Positions 1 to 5,533 of a stretch of DNA of 5,533 bases are shown here, in pieces. The notes under the pieces are model-generated. The model did not search any database, was not told where the DNA came from, and saw nothing but the letters and a program-made list of their open reading frames with translations. Each line of letters begins with the position of its first letter. Within the stretch, counting starts at the first letter, position 1. The translations under genes and the position numbers were made by a program. Source of the stretch: Rhizobacter sp. (GTDB lineage: Bacteria; Pseudomonadota; Gammaproteobacteria; Burkholderiales; Burkholderiaceae_C); NCBI GenBank assembly GCA_025360945.1, contig JANYBE010000546.1, positions 1 through 5,533 on the forward strand, in the 5' to 3' direction.

Positions 1-247
1 TCCACGGCACGATTGAGGGCCTGGGTGCGGGCACCGGCTCGGCGTTCTCGTTGCTGCCGGCGCAGAACGCGACCGGCAACTGGATTAAGGTTGCGCAGCG
101 GATGCTCGGCAAGCTCCTTCGGGTCGAGCGTGATGCGCACCGGCACGCGCTGCACAACCTTAATCCAGTTGCCGGTCGCGTTCTGCGCCGGCAGCAACGA
201 GAACGCCGAGCCGGTGCCCGCACCCAGGCCCTCAATCGTGCCGTGGA
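1..247. repeat. Near-perfect inverted repeat (fold-back) inside emrA at the left edge
   Basis: Bases 1-93 are the exact reverse complement of bases 155-247; position i pairs with position 248-i. After one mismatch (94 against 154) six more pairs follow (95-100 with 148-153, CGCTGC on the minus strand), giving 99 of 100 paired positions around a 47-base centre. The right arm is the genuine emrA coding sequence (about residues 297-328), and the left arm is an antisense copy of it. The left arm runs to the first base of the window, so its full length is unknown. The CGCTGC shared at the junction looks like microhomology used in a template switch. Such a palindrome would be unstable in a living chromosome, so a library, amplification or assembly artefact at a contig end is more likely than a natural inverted duplication. 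Confidence 0.95.
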
Positions 248-1136
248 AATCGACCTTCTTACCGTACACGTCGGCCTGCAACTCGACCGGCTGCCCGATG
301 CGCAGGTTCTTCAGCTGGCTTTCCTTGAAGTTCGCGTCGATCCAGAGCTGGTTCAGGGCGATCACCGACATCAACGGCGCGCCGGCCTGCACCCGCTGAC
401 CTAGCTGCACACTGCGCTTGGCGACAAAGCCGTCGACCGGCGCGAGCAGTTCGGCACGGTGCAGCGCGAGGTAGGCCTCGCGCACACGCGCCGCAGCGCG
501 CAGGACGTTCGGGTGCTGGTCGACGGCGATGCCGTCGGTCAGGGTCTGGTTCGAGCTCAGCTGCTCGCGCGCGGCCAGCACCGCCGATTGCGCGGCGACG
601 ACGCTGCTCTTCGCAGCGGTGAGTTGCGAGGTCGAGTGGTTGAACTCTTCCTTGCCGACCGCACCGGTGGCCAGCAGCGGCATGCGGCGCGAGACATCGT
701 CCTGCGCACGCGCCTCGTCGCTTTGCGCACGCGCTAGGTCGGCCTGGCGCAGATCGATCTGCGCCTTCAGCGTGCTGTTGTTCGCGTACATCGTGCGCAC
801 CTCGCGCACGGTCTGCGCGAGCTGCGCCTCGGCCTGATCGAGCGCGACCTGCGCGTCGGCCGGGTCGAGCTTGACGAGCAGCTGACCGGCCTTCACATGA
901 TCGGTGTCGTCGGCGTTGATCGCGATCACGGTGCCGCCGACCTGCGGCGTCAGCTGCACGACATTGCCCTGCACGTAGGCGTTGTCGGTGGATTCGAAGT
1001 GGTTCAGCACCAGCGCCCAGTAGGCGCCGTAGGCGATGCCGCCGACGACGACGGCAGCGGCCACGCCCGTCAGCGCCTTCTTGCGGGCGGGGTTTCCTTG
1101 GGGAACAGGAGCGGTTTGGTTGGTTTCGGTGGCCAT
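1..1136 (-). CDS. emrA: EmrA/HlyD-family periplasmic adaptor of a multidrug efflux pump, 3' end broken by a fold-back
   Basis: This is the membrane fusion protein of a tripartite efflux system. It would be anchored in the inner membrane and bridge an EmrB-type MFS transporter to an outer membrane channel. The ATG at 1136 has a good ribosome site (GGAGA, 6 bases upstream). Residues 1-20 are cytoplasmic with a basic RKK, and about 21-44 form one membrane helix. The hallmark STDNAYVQGNVV follows at 49-60, then a biotinyl-lipoyl-like half, a long alpha-helical hairpin (about 95-220), the second lipoyl half (LLAPVDGFVAKR), and the beta-barrel domain with the typical EmrA segment GAGTGSAFSLLPAQNATGNW (about 305-324). 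The protein looks authentic to Arg348 (codon 95-93) in HPLR, where homologues usually continue VGLSM. From base 92 to 1 the frame stays open but only reads the antisense of its own earlier sequence, so the last 30 codons are spurious. E. coli EmrA has 390 residues, so roughly 40 or more genuine C-terminal residues are missing. The gene lies 49 bp after the outer membrane lipoprotein gene, in the same operon. Confidence 0.9.
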   Translation of the reverse strand, partial: MATETNQTAPVPQGNPARKKALTGVAAAVVVGGIAYGAYWALVLNHFESTDNAYVQGNVVQLTPQVGGTVIAINADDTDHVKAGQLLVKLDPADAQVALDQAEAQLAQTVREVRTMYANNSTLKAQIDLRQADLARAQSDEARAQDDVSRRMPLLATGAVGKEEFNHSTSQLTAAKSSVVAAQSAVLAAREQLSSNQTLTDGIAVDQHPNVLRAAARVREAYLALHRAELLAPVDGFVAKRSVQLGQRVQAGAPLMSVIALNQLWIDANFKESQLKNLRIGQPVELQADVYGKKVDFHGTIEGLGAGTGSAFSLLPAQNATGNWIKVVQRVPVRITLDPKELAEHPLRNLNPVAGRVLRRQQRERRAGARTQALNRAV

Positions 1137-1142
1137 TGGGGT

Positions 1143-1147
1143 TCTCC
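1143..1147 (-). promoter_or_regulatory. Ribosome binding site of emrA
   Basis: The minus strand reads GGAGA six bases before the ATG at 1136. It is the clearest Shine-Dalgarno sequence in the efflux operon and fixes the emrA start. The 49-bp gap to the preceding gene also holds three TTCG units (1152-1163) and no terminator-like hairpin, which fits cotranscription. Confidence 0.75.
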
Positions 1148-1185
1148 GGAATTCGTTCGTTCGTGTGTTTGTGCGGCGGCGGGGA

Positions 1186-2697
1186 CTAAGCGCCGGCCGA
1201 TGGTGCAGCGTCGGCGACATAACCGCCGCCGAGGGCGCGGATCAGCGCGATCTGCGTGTCGAGCGCGCGCGCCTTCAGGTCGGCGGCCTGACGGCGCTGA
1301 TTCAGCACCGTAGCCTCGGCATTGAGCACCGTCAGGTAGGTGCCTAGGCCGGCCTTGTAGCGCTGTGTCGCGAGATCGTAGGCCGACTCGGCCGCGTCCT
1401 GCGCGCGCGCCTGCTCGACCTGCTGCCGATCCACCGAACGCAGCGAGGCGAGCTGGTCGGCCACATCGTGCACCGCGTCGAGCACGGCTGCGTTGTAGCT
1501 CTCGACCGCGGCATCGAAGTCGGCGGCCTTCACGCGCAGATTGGCGCGCAGGCGGCCCGAGTCGAAGATTGGCAGACGGATCGCCGGGCCGGCGCCGTAC
1601 TGCTCAGCACCCGACTTGATGAGCCGGTCGAGACCAATGCTTTGCAGGCCGATAAACGCGGTGAGATTGATGTTCGGATAGAACTGCGCCTTCGCACTAC
1701 TCATGTCGCTCATCGCGGCCTCGATGCGCCAGCGCGCGGCGCTGATGTCGGCGCGACGGCCGAGCAGATCGGCGGGCAGCGCGGCCGGAAGCGCGACGGC
1801 CTTCACGGTGCTCAGCGGCACGTTCAGATTGTCGAGCGCGTTCGGCGCCTGCGCGGTAAGCGCGGCCAATGCGTGGCGGGTCAGCGTGATCTGCTCGTCG
1901 AGCAGCTCGATCTGCTGGCGAGTCTCGGGTAATGCACCTTCGCCCTGGCGCTGCTCGACCGTTGTGTCAAGCCCGCCGAGCACCCGCTGCTTGATCAGCG
2001 ACAGTGTTTCGTCACGCTGCTTGAGCGAGCGCACCGCCACGTCGCGCTGCTCGAACAGGCGGCCGAGCTGCACGTAGGTGCGCGCGACATTGCTTGCGAG
2101 CATCACGCGCGCCGCCTGCACCTCGGCCTCGGCCGCGCGCTGCGTGCCGACAGCGGCCTCGATAAGGGCGCGGTTGCGGCCGAAGAAGTCGAGCTCCCAC
2201 GACGCGCCGATCTGCGCCGTGCTCAGCGTATAGACGCCGCCGCCGAGGGGGGGCGGATAGATGCTCTTCGCGCTGAAGCGCTGGCGCGTCGAATCGAACG
2301 CGCCGCTGATCTGCGGGCCGTCGGCCGAGCGGGCGCCACCGACTGCGGCCTCGGCCCGCGCGAGGCGCGCCTGCGCAGCCTTCAGGTTCGGGTTGCCGGC
2401 GAGTGCGCGCTCGACCAGCGCGTTGAGCGTGGTGTCACCGAAGCTGCGCCACCAGTCGGCGGAGAGCGCCGGTGTCGTGGTCGCGGCATCGAGACCAACC
2501 GCGGAGGGGACGCTGAGCTGCGCGGTCGGAGCGATGCCGGCGCTGCTAGCGCAACCGGTGAGCGTGAGCACGACGCTGGAGGCGAGCGCCACCGCAATCA
2601 CGGCGAGTGTCGGCATGGCCATGCGTACCTTGCAGGCGCCGGTCCGGAACATGCCCTCCGCCGCGGCGACTGTCATCGATAGTTGTTGTGGCTTCAT
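1186..2697 (-). CDS. NodT/OprM-type efflux outer membrane lipoprotein (TolC-like channel)
   Basis: This is the outer membrane factor of the tripartite pump, a trimeric channel with a beta-barrel in the outer membrane and an alpha-helical tunnel in the periplasm. The 503-residue protein has a hydrophobic signal segment (about 29-47) ending in a lipobox LTGC with acceptor Cys49, so it should be a lipid-anchored exported protein. The mature part starts with the family-typical WW (82-83) in WWRSFGD, followed by two outer-membrane-efflux (OEP) repeats. The recognisable blocks are ASWELDFFGRNRALIEAA in the first half, RRADISAARWRIEAA in the second, and a C-terminal helix ending in LIRALGGGY. The start is uncertain: the ATG at 2697 gives an unusually long n-region and has no clear ribosome site. 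The in-frame ATG at 2622 (Met26) has AAGG five bases upstream and would give a normal 23-residue signal peptide. A run of seven G (2247-2253) lies inside the gene, but the frame reads sensibly on both sides. The gene sits between marR and emrA, all in the same direction. Confidence 0.92.
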   Translation of the reverse strand: MKPQQLSMTVAAAEGMFRTGACKVRMAMPTLAVIAVALASSVVLTLTGCASSAGIAPTAQLSVPSAVGLDAATTTPALSADWWRSFGDTTLNALVERALAGNPNLKAAQARLARAEAAVGGARSADGPQISGAFDSTRQRFSAKSIYPPPLGGGVYTLSTAQIGASWELDFFGRNRALIEAAVGTQRAAEAEVQAARVMLASNVARTYVQLGRLFEQRDVAVRSLKQRDETLSLIKQRVLGGLDTTVEQRQGEGALPETRQQIELLDEQITLTRHALAALTAQAPNALDNLNVPLSTVKAVALPAALPADLLGRRADISAARWRIEAAMSDMSSAKAQFYPNINLTAFIGLQSIGLDRLIKSGAEQYGAGPAIRLPIFDSGRLRANLRVKAADFDAAVESYNAAVLDAVHDVADQLASLRSVDRQQVEQARAQDAAESAYDLATQRYKAGLGTYLTVLNAEATVLNQRRQAADLKARALDTQIALIRALGGGYVADAAPSAGA

Positions 2698-2710
2698 TTG
2701 CTTAGGCAGT
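2698..2710. promoter_or_regulatory. Putative MarR operator, second copy, before the outer membrane lipoprotein gene
   Basis: The plus strand reads TTGCTTAGGCAGT. It matches the motif in the marR promoter at 12 of 13 positions, and both copies continue with a shared ATTTG if a TA insertion is allowed here. The core TGCTTAGGCA is an imperfect palindrome (4 of 5 pairs). It lies in the 52-bp gap between marR and the lipoprotein gene and directly abuts the annotated ATG at 2697. I see no convincing -35/-10 pair here, so it may control an unrecognised internal promoter or act as a roadblock. Binding by the adjacent MarR protein is inferred from position and repetition. Confidence 0.55.
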
Positions 2711-2749
2711 TAATTTGGCGATTTTCCGTGGTGTCGCGGCGGACTGGCG

Positions 2750-3244
2750 TCAGGTCGCGTCGCGCAACGCGTCGCCGGTGTCGAGCATGCGTTGCAGGTA
2801 GGTCTTGAGCGCTTGCCATTCGGTTTTCGAGAAGCCCGCCAGATGAGCATTCATCACCTCGGCGAGCACGGCTGGCACCTCTCGAATCGCGGCCTCGCCT
2901 TCGGGCGTGAGCTCGACCTTGACGACGCGCCGGTCTTCGGTCGAACGTACCCGCTTGCACAGGCCCTTCTTTTCCAGCCTGTCGAGGAGGCGCGTCATCG
3001 CACCCGCATCGACATTCAACCAGCGCGCCAGCTCGGCGACGGTAGAGCCACCGGTATTGCGCAGGCGCATCAACGGCCCCCATTGCGCGCTCGTCAGCTC
3101 GTGCACATCGAGGCGCTTGTCGACCTGGTACACCACCGACATCATGATGCGCTTCATCAGGTAGCCCACGCTCTCTTCGGCGCAATAGGCGTCTGCGCGA
3201 TAGAAGTCGGCGGGCGGTGCGATGCGGGTAGCAATACGGGTCAC
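2750..3244 (-). CDS. MarR-family transcriptional repressor of the efflux operon
   Basis: This is a cytoplasmic dimeric winged-helix regulator, 164 residues, a normal size for the family. It is probably the local repressor of the pump, comparable to MprA/EmrR ahead of emrAB in E. coli. An N-terminal dimerisation helix carries ESVGYLMKRI (24-33). TSAQWGPLMRL (51-61) is the usual MarR alpha-2 segment. The helix-turn-helix spans about 68-98 (TVAELARWLNVDAGAMTRLL followed by DRLEKKGL). The wing holds the family signature as EDRRVVKVELT (103-113), followed by PEG. Two cysteines (21 and 96) are present, but nothing shows that they sense oxidants. The GTG at 3244 is the only in-frame start that includes the conserved N-terminal DFYRADAY segment. 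Its ribosome site is weak. A near-consensus promoter lies just upstream with a palindrome in its spacer, which suggests autorepression. The gene ends 52 bp before the lipoprotein gene. The ligand cannot be told from sequence. Confidence 0.92.
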   Translation of the reverse strand: MTRIATRIAPPADFYRADAYCAEESVGYLMKRIMMSVVYQVDKRLDVHELTSAQWGPLMRLRNTGGSTVAELARWLNVDAGAMTRLLDRLEKKGLCKRVRSTEDRRVVKVELTPEGEAAIREVPAVLAEVMNAHLAGFSKTEWQALKTYLQRMLDTGDALRDAT

Positions 3245-3273
3245 GGTGTGGCACTCATCAGGCGATGGATGTG

Positions 3274-3302
3274 AATATACTTGCCTAGGCAGTATTTGTC
3301 AA
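3274..3302 (-). promoter_or_regulatory. Sigma-70 promoter of marR and the efflux operon
   Basis: On the minus strand a perfect -35 box TTGACA (3302-3297) is followed by a 17-base spacer and the -10 box TATATT (3279-3274), five of six to consensus. Transcription should start near 3267, giving a leader of about 23 bases before the GTG of marR. The spacer carries the palindrome TGCCTAGGCA, so a bound repressor would block RNA polymerase. Such a strong promoter under an operator is the usual design for an inducible pump operon. Confidence 0.8.
3277..3295. promoter_or_regulatory. Putative MarR operator in the marR promoter
   Basis: The perfect 10-bp palindrome TGCCTAGGCA (3282-3291) is flanked by ATAC on the left and GTAT on the right, so the symmetry extends to 18 bp if one bulged T at 3281 is allowed. 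It lies wholly between the -35 and -10 boxes apart from a three-base overlap with the -10 box. The same 13-base motif recurs at 2698-2710. The size and placement fit MarR-family operators. Binding by the neighbouring MarR protein is inference. Confidence 0.7.
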
Positions 3303-3354
3303 GGCTCACTCGCAACGGGTACTTTGCCAAGCGGCGGCAGACACGGTGCTCGCC

Positions 3355-3360
3355 TACACT
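3355..3360 (+). promoter_or_regulatory. Possible -10 box of the ABC exporter gene (leaderless start)
   Basis: TACACT lies six bases before the ATG at 3367, the right distance for transcription to begin on the A of that ATG. Neither the ATG nor the upstream GTG at 3346 has a Shine-Dalgarno sequence, which fits a leaderless message. No good -35 box stands at 16-18 bases; a TTGCCA at 3324-3329 is 25 bases away. This is a weak call. Confidence 0.25.
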
Positions 3361-3366
3361 CGCCGC

Positions 3367-5187
3367 ATGTCCAGCCCCTCCTTGCCGATGCCCGCCACTG
3401 CATTACCGCCTGTCGCCGCAGCGCGCGACGTGCGATCGCTCGCCGGGCTGCTGCCGTTCCTGCAGCCGTACTGGGTTGCGATCGGGCTGGCGATACTGTT
3501 CCTGGTGCTGGCGGCGATCAGCACGCTGGTGTTTCCGGTGGCGATGAAGTCGCTAATCGACCAGGGCTTCGTAACGGCCGACCCAGGCACGCGGGTGATG
3601 GCGATGCGGGATCACTTCTTCGCCCTGTTCGCGGTTGGCGCTGCGTTGGGCCTGTTCTCGGCACTTCGCTTCTACGCCGTCACCTGGCTGGGCGAGCGCG
3701 TCACCGCCGACCTGCGCAATGCCGTCTATGCGCACGTGGTGACGCAAAGCCCCGAGTTCTTCGAGAGCACCCAGACCGGCGAGGTGCTGTCGCGCCTGAC
3801 CACCGACACAACGTTGGTGCAGACCGTCGTCGGCTCCAGCCTGTCGATGGGCCTGCGTAACGCGGTGCTGGGCATCGGCGCGATGACGATGCTGGTGTTC
3901 ACGAACCCGGTCGTGATGACCCAGGTGCTGGGCATCCTGATCATCGTGGTGCTGCCAAGCCTGTATTTCGGCCGCCGCGTGCGCAAGCTCAGCCGCGCGA
4001 GCCAGGACCGCGTCGCCGACACCAGCGCAATCGCCGCCGAGGTGCTGAACGCGATCCCGGTGGTGCAGAGCTACACGCAGGAGCAGCGCGAAGCGAAGCG
4101 CTTCGACACCGCGACCGAAGCCGCGTTCGGCACCGCGGTGAAGCGCACCCGCATGCGCGCGTTCCTGGTCGCGTTCATCATCACCGCGACATTCGGCGCG
4201 CTGCTGTGGGGCCTGTACCAGGGCACACAGGCCGTGGCGCACGGCGACATCAGCGCCGGCCACCTCGGCCAGACGGTGGTCTACGTGATCATCCTGGTGA
4301 GCAGCGTCGCGGTGCTGTCCGAGGTCTACGGCGACCTGCTGCGCGCGGCCGGTGCCACCGAGCGGCTGATGGAACTGCTCAATCTGAGTTCGCCGATTAC
4401 TTCGCCTGCGCATCCGGTGGCCCTCACCCCGGCCGCCGGTGGCTCGTCGCTGGCACTGCGTGACGTGAGCTTTCGCTACCCGTCGCGGCCCCAGCATGCA
4501 ACGCTGTCGCACTTCAATCTGCAAGTCGCCCCCGGCGAAACGGTGGCGCTCGTCGGCCCCAGCGGCGCGGGCAAGAGTACGGTGTTCCAGTTGCTGCTGC
4601 GCTTTTACGACGTGAGCACCGGCGACGTGCTGGTCGACGGCGTCCCGGTCAAGGACGTGGCGCTACACGCGCTGCGCGAGCGCATTGGCATCGTCCCGCA
4701 GGACAGCGTGATCTTCTCGAACGACGCCATGGAGAACATACGCTACGGCCGGCCGCAGGCCAGCGACGACGAGGTGATCGCAGCGGCGAAGGCCGCTTTC
4801 GCGCACGACTTCATCCTTGCGCTGCCGGACGGTTACAACACCTTCCTCGGCGAGCGCGGCGTGCGACTGTCGGGCGGGCAGCGCCAGCGCATCAGCATCG
4901 CGCGCGCGATGCTCAAGAACCCACCGCTGCTGCTGCTTGACGAAGCCACCAGCGCGCTCGATGCAGAGAGCGAACGTATGGTGCAGGCCGCGCTCGAATC
5001 GGCGATGAAGGACCGCACGACGCTGGTGATCGCGCACCGTCTCGCGACCGTGCAGCGCGCCGACCGCATCGTCGTGATGGAAGCGGGCGAGATCGTCGAG
5101 ACCGGCACGCACGCGCAGCTCTCTGCATCGGGTGGCCTTTACGCGCGGCTCGCGGCCCTGCAGTTCGATCAAGCCGGCGAATCGTGA
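3367..5187 (+). CDS. MsbA-like ABC half-transporter (fused permease and ATPase, exporter type)
   Basis: This is an ATP-driven inner-membrane exporter that works as a homodimer. The substrate is unknown; lipids, peptides or drugs are all possible in this family. The 606 residues hold six predicted membrane helices (about 36-59, 83-107, 160-178, 182-201, 264-286, 300-320) and a cytoplasmic ATPase. All nucleotide-binding motifs are intact: A-loop Tyr371, Walker A GPSGAGKST (397-405, Lys403), Q-loop Gln445, signature LSGGQ (501-505), Walker B LLLLDE (521-526, Asp525 and catalytic Glu526), D-loop SALD (529-532) and switch His557. The transmembrane part resembles the MsbA-related group of proteobacterial exporters more than the lipid A flippase proper, and no lipid A pathway gene is adjacent, so I give no msbA symbol. 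The ATG at 3367 was preferred over the in-frame GTG at 3346 (seven residues longer) because TACACT lies six bases before it; neither has a ribosome site. It diverges from marR across a 122-bp region that contains the MarR operator, so shared control is possible. It ends 38 bp before thyA. Confidence 0.93.
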   Translation: MSSPSLPMPATALPPVAAARDVRSLAGLLPFLQPYWVAIGLAILFLVLAAISTLVFPVAMKSLIDQGFVTADPGTRVMAMRDHFFALFAVGAALGLFSALRFYAVTWLGERVTADLRNAVYAHVVTQSPEFFESTQTGEVLSRLTTDTTLVQTVVGSSLSMGLRNAVLGIGAMTMLVFTNPVVMTQVLGILIIVVLPSLYFGRRVRKLSRASQDRVADTSAIAAEVLNAIPVVQSYTQEQREAKRFDTATEAAFGTAVKRTRMRAFLVAFIITATFGALLWGLYQGTQAVAHGDISAGHLGQTVVYVIILVSSVAVLSEVYGDLLRAAGATERLMELLNLSSPITSPAHPVALTPAAGGSSLALRDVSFRYPSRPQHATLSHFNLQVAPGETVALVGPSGAGKSTVFQLLLRFYDVSTGDVLVDGVPVKDVALHALRERIGIVPQDSVIFSNDAMENIRYGRPQASDDEVIAAAKAAFAHDFILALPDGYNTFLGERGVRLSGGQRQRISIARAMLKNPPLLLLDEATSALDAESERMVQAALESAMKDRTTLVIAHRLATVQRADRIVVMEAGEIVETGTHAQLSASGGLYARLAALQFDQAGES

Positions 5188-5213
5188 TTCGACATAATCG
5201 GGATTCGCCAGCC

Positions 5214-5218
5214 AAGGA
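5214..5218 (+). promoter_or_regulatory. Ribosome binding site of thyA
   Basis: AAGGA lies seven bases before the GTG at 5226 and supports that codon as the start, rather than the in-frame ATG at 5268, which has no such site and would remove the conserved Gln-Tyr segment near the N-terminus. Confidence 0.7.
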
Positions 5219-5225
5219 ACGCGAC

Positions 5226-5533
5226 GTGACCGACCCCCGCCCTGTTCGCTCCCAGTACGAAGACTTCATGCGCCACGTGCAGACGCACGGCGTGTTCAAG
5301 GCCGACCGCACCGGCACCGGCACCACCAGCGTGTTCGGCCACCAGATGCGCTTCGACCTGTCCGAAGGCTTCCCGCTCGTGACGACGAAGAAGGTGCACC
5401 TGAAGTCCATCATCCTCGAGCTGCTGTGGTTCCTGCGCGGCGACTCGAACGTGACGTGGCTGAAGGAGCGCGGCTGCACGATCTGGGACGAGTGGGCGCG
5501 CGAGGACGGCGACCTGGGCCCGGTCTACGGCGT
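5226..5533 (+). CDS. thyA: Thymidylate synthase, N-terminal part (cut by the window edge)
   Basis: The enzyme methylates dUMP to dTMP with methylene-tetrahydrofolate as carbon donor and reductant, in the cytoplasm, and is the de novo source of thymidine for DNA. The visible 102 codons align without gaps to the start of E. coli ThyA apart from an N-terminal extension of about seven residues. DRTGTGT (27-33) includes Arg28, the dUMP-phosphate-binding arginine (E. coli Arg21). GFPLVTTKK (48-56) and LELLWFLRGD (64-73) follow, the latter with the catalytic Glu65 (E. coli Glu58). TIWDEWA (85-91) and LGPVYG (97-102) complete the visible part. The active-site cysteine lies beyond the edge. The start codon is GTG with AAGGA upstream. 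The gene follows the ABC exporter by 38 bp with no clear terminator between them, so read-through is possible. A CATAAT at 5193-5198 could be a -10 box of its own, but it lacks a -35 partner. Confidence 0.97.
   Translation, partial: MTDPRPVRSQYEDFMRHVQTHGVFKADRTGTGTTSVFGHQMRFDLSEGFPLVTTKKVHLKSIILELLWFLRGDSNVTWLKERGCTIWDEWAREDGDLGPVYG

Noticed and set aside
13..404. Plus-strand open frames at the left edge
   Set aside because: They are antisense to emrA, and over the first 100 bases they only reflect the inverted copy. Neither looks like a protein family.
1152..1163. Three TTCG units in the gap between the lipoprotein gene and emrA
   Set aside because: Three units are too few to call a phase-variable repeat, and the tract is upstream of the ribosome site and outside coding sequence.
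1341..1349. TGCCTAGGC inside the lipoprotein gene, resembling the operator core
   Set aside because: It lacks the flanking TTG...AGT bases, lies in well-conserved coding sequence, and a nine-base match could be chance.
2694..3254. An alternative 186-codon minus-strand frame overlapping marR
   Set aside because: It is the wrong frame: its translation is arginine-rich with no domain, while the frame at 3244-2750 gives a textbook MarR protein.
3553..4524. A 323-codon open frame on the minus strand opposite the ABC exporter
   Set aside because: It is antisense to a fully conserved transporter. Its product is rich in His, Arg and Gln with no recognisable domain, as expected of shadow frames in GC-rich DNA.
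5178..5191. Palindrome CGAATC-GT-GATTCG across the ABC exporter stop codon, considered as a terminator
   Set aside because: The stem is short and AT-containing, the loop is only two bases, and no T-run follows. I cannot support termination.

Overview
The window is high-GC DNA from a proteobacterium, most likely a member of the Burkholderiales (Betaproteobacteria). That placement is inferred from the GC-rich codon use, the MarR / NodT-type outer membrane lipoprotein / EmrA gene order, and the style of the ThyA and ABC exporter proteins. It is not based on a database match.

Layout: on the minus strand, reading from about 3.25 kb down to the left edge, lies a drug-efflux operon. It holds a MarR-family repressor (3244-2750), a NodT/OprM-type outer membrane efflux lipoprotein (2697-1186), and an EmrA/HlyD-type periplasmic adaptor (from 1136, broken near the left edge). 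The expected inner-membrane partner, an EmrB-type MFS transporter, would follow emrA but is not in the window. On the plus strand, divergent from marR, is a complete MsbA-like ABC half-transporter (3367-5187), followed 38 bp later by the first 102 codons of thymidylate synthase thyA (from 5226, cut by the right edge).

Two things stand out. First, the left edge is a near-perfect fold-back: bases 1-93 are the exact reverse complement of 155-247. The emrA reading frame therefore runs into an antisense copy of itself after about residue 348. This looks like a template-switch chimera or an assembly/contig-end artefact, and the tail of emrA beyond it should not be trusted. Second, a 13-base motif, TTGCYTAGGCAGT, occurs twice. 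One copy lies inside the spacer of a near-consensus sigma-70 promoter for marR, in the marR/ABC divergent region. The other lies directly before the annotated start of the outer membrane lipoprotein gene. These are strong candidates for the operator of this MarR protein and suggest autoregulation plus a second control point inside the operon.

How the parts work together (inference from family knowledge): the MarR protein would repress the tripartite pump until it binds a toxic or phenolic ligand. The EmrA-type adaptor would join an EmrB-type transporter in the inner membrane to the NodT-type channel in the outer membrane. The ABC exporter is an independent pump that might share control through the divergent region. 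thyA is a housekeeping gene of dTMP synthesis. There is no gene-free stretch longer than about 125 bp, and I saw no RNA gene, insertion sequence or CRISPR array.
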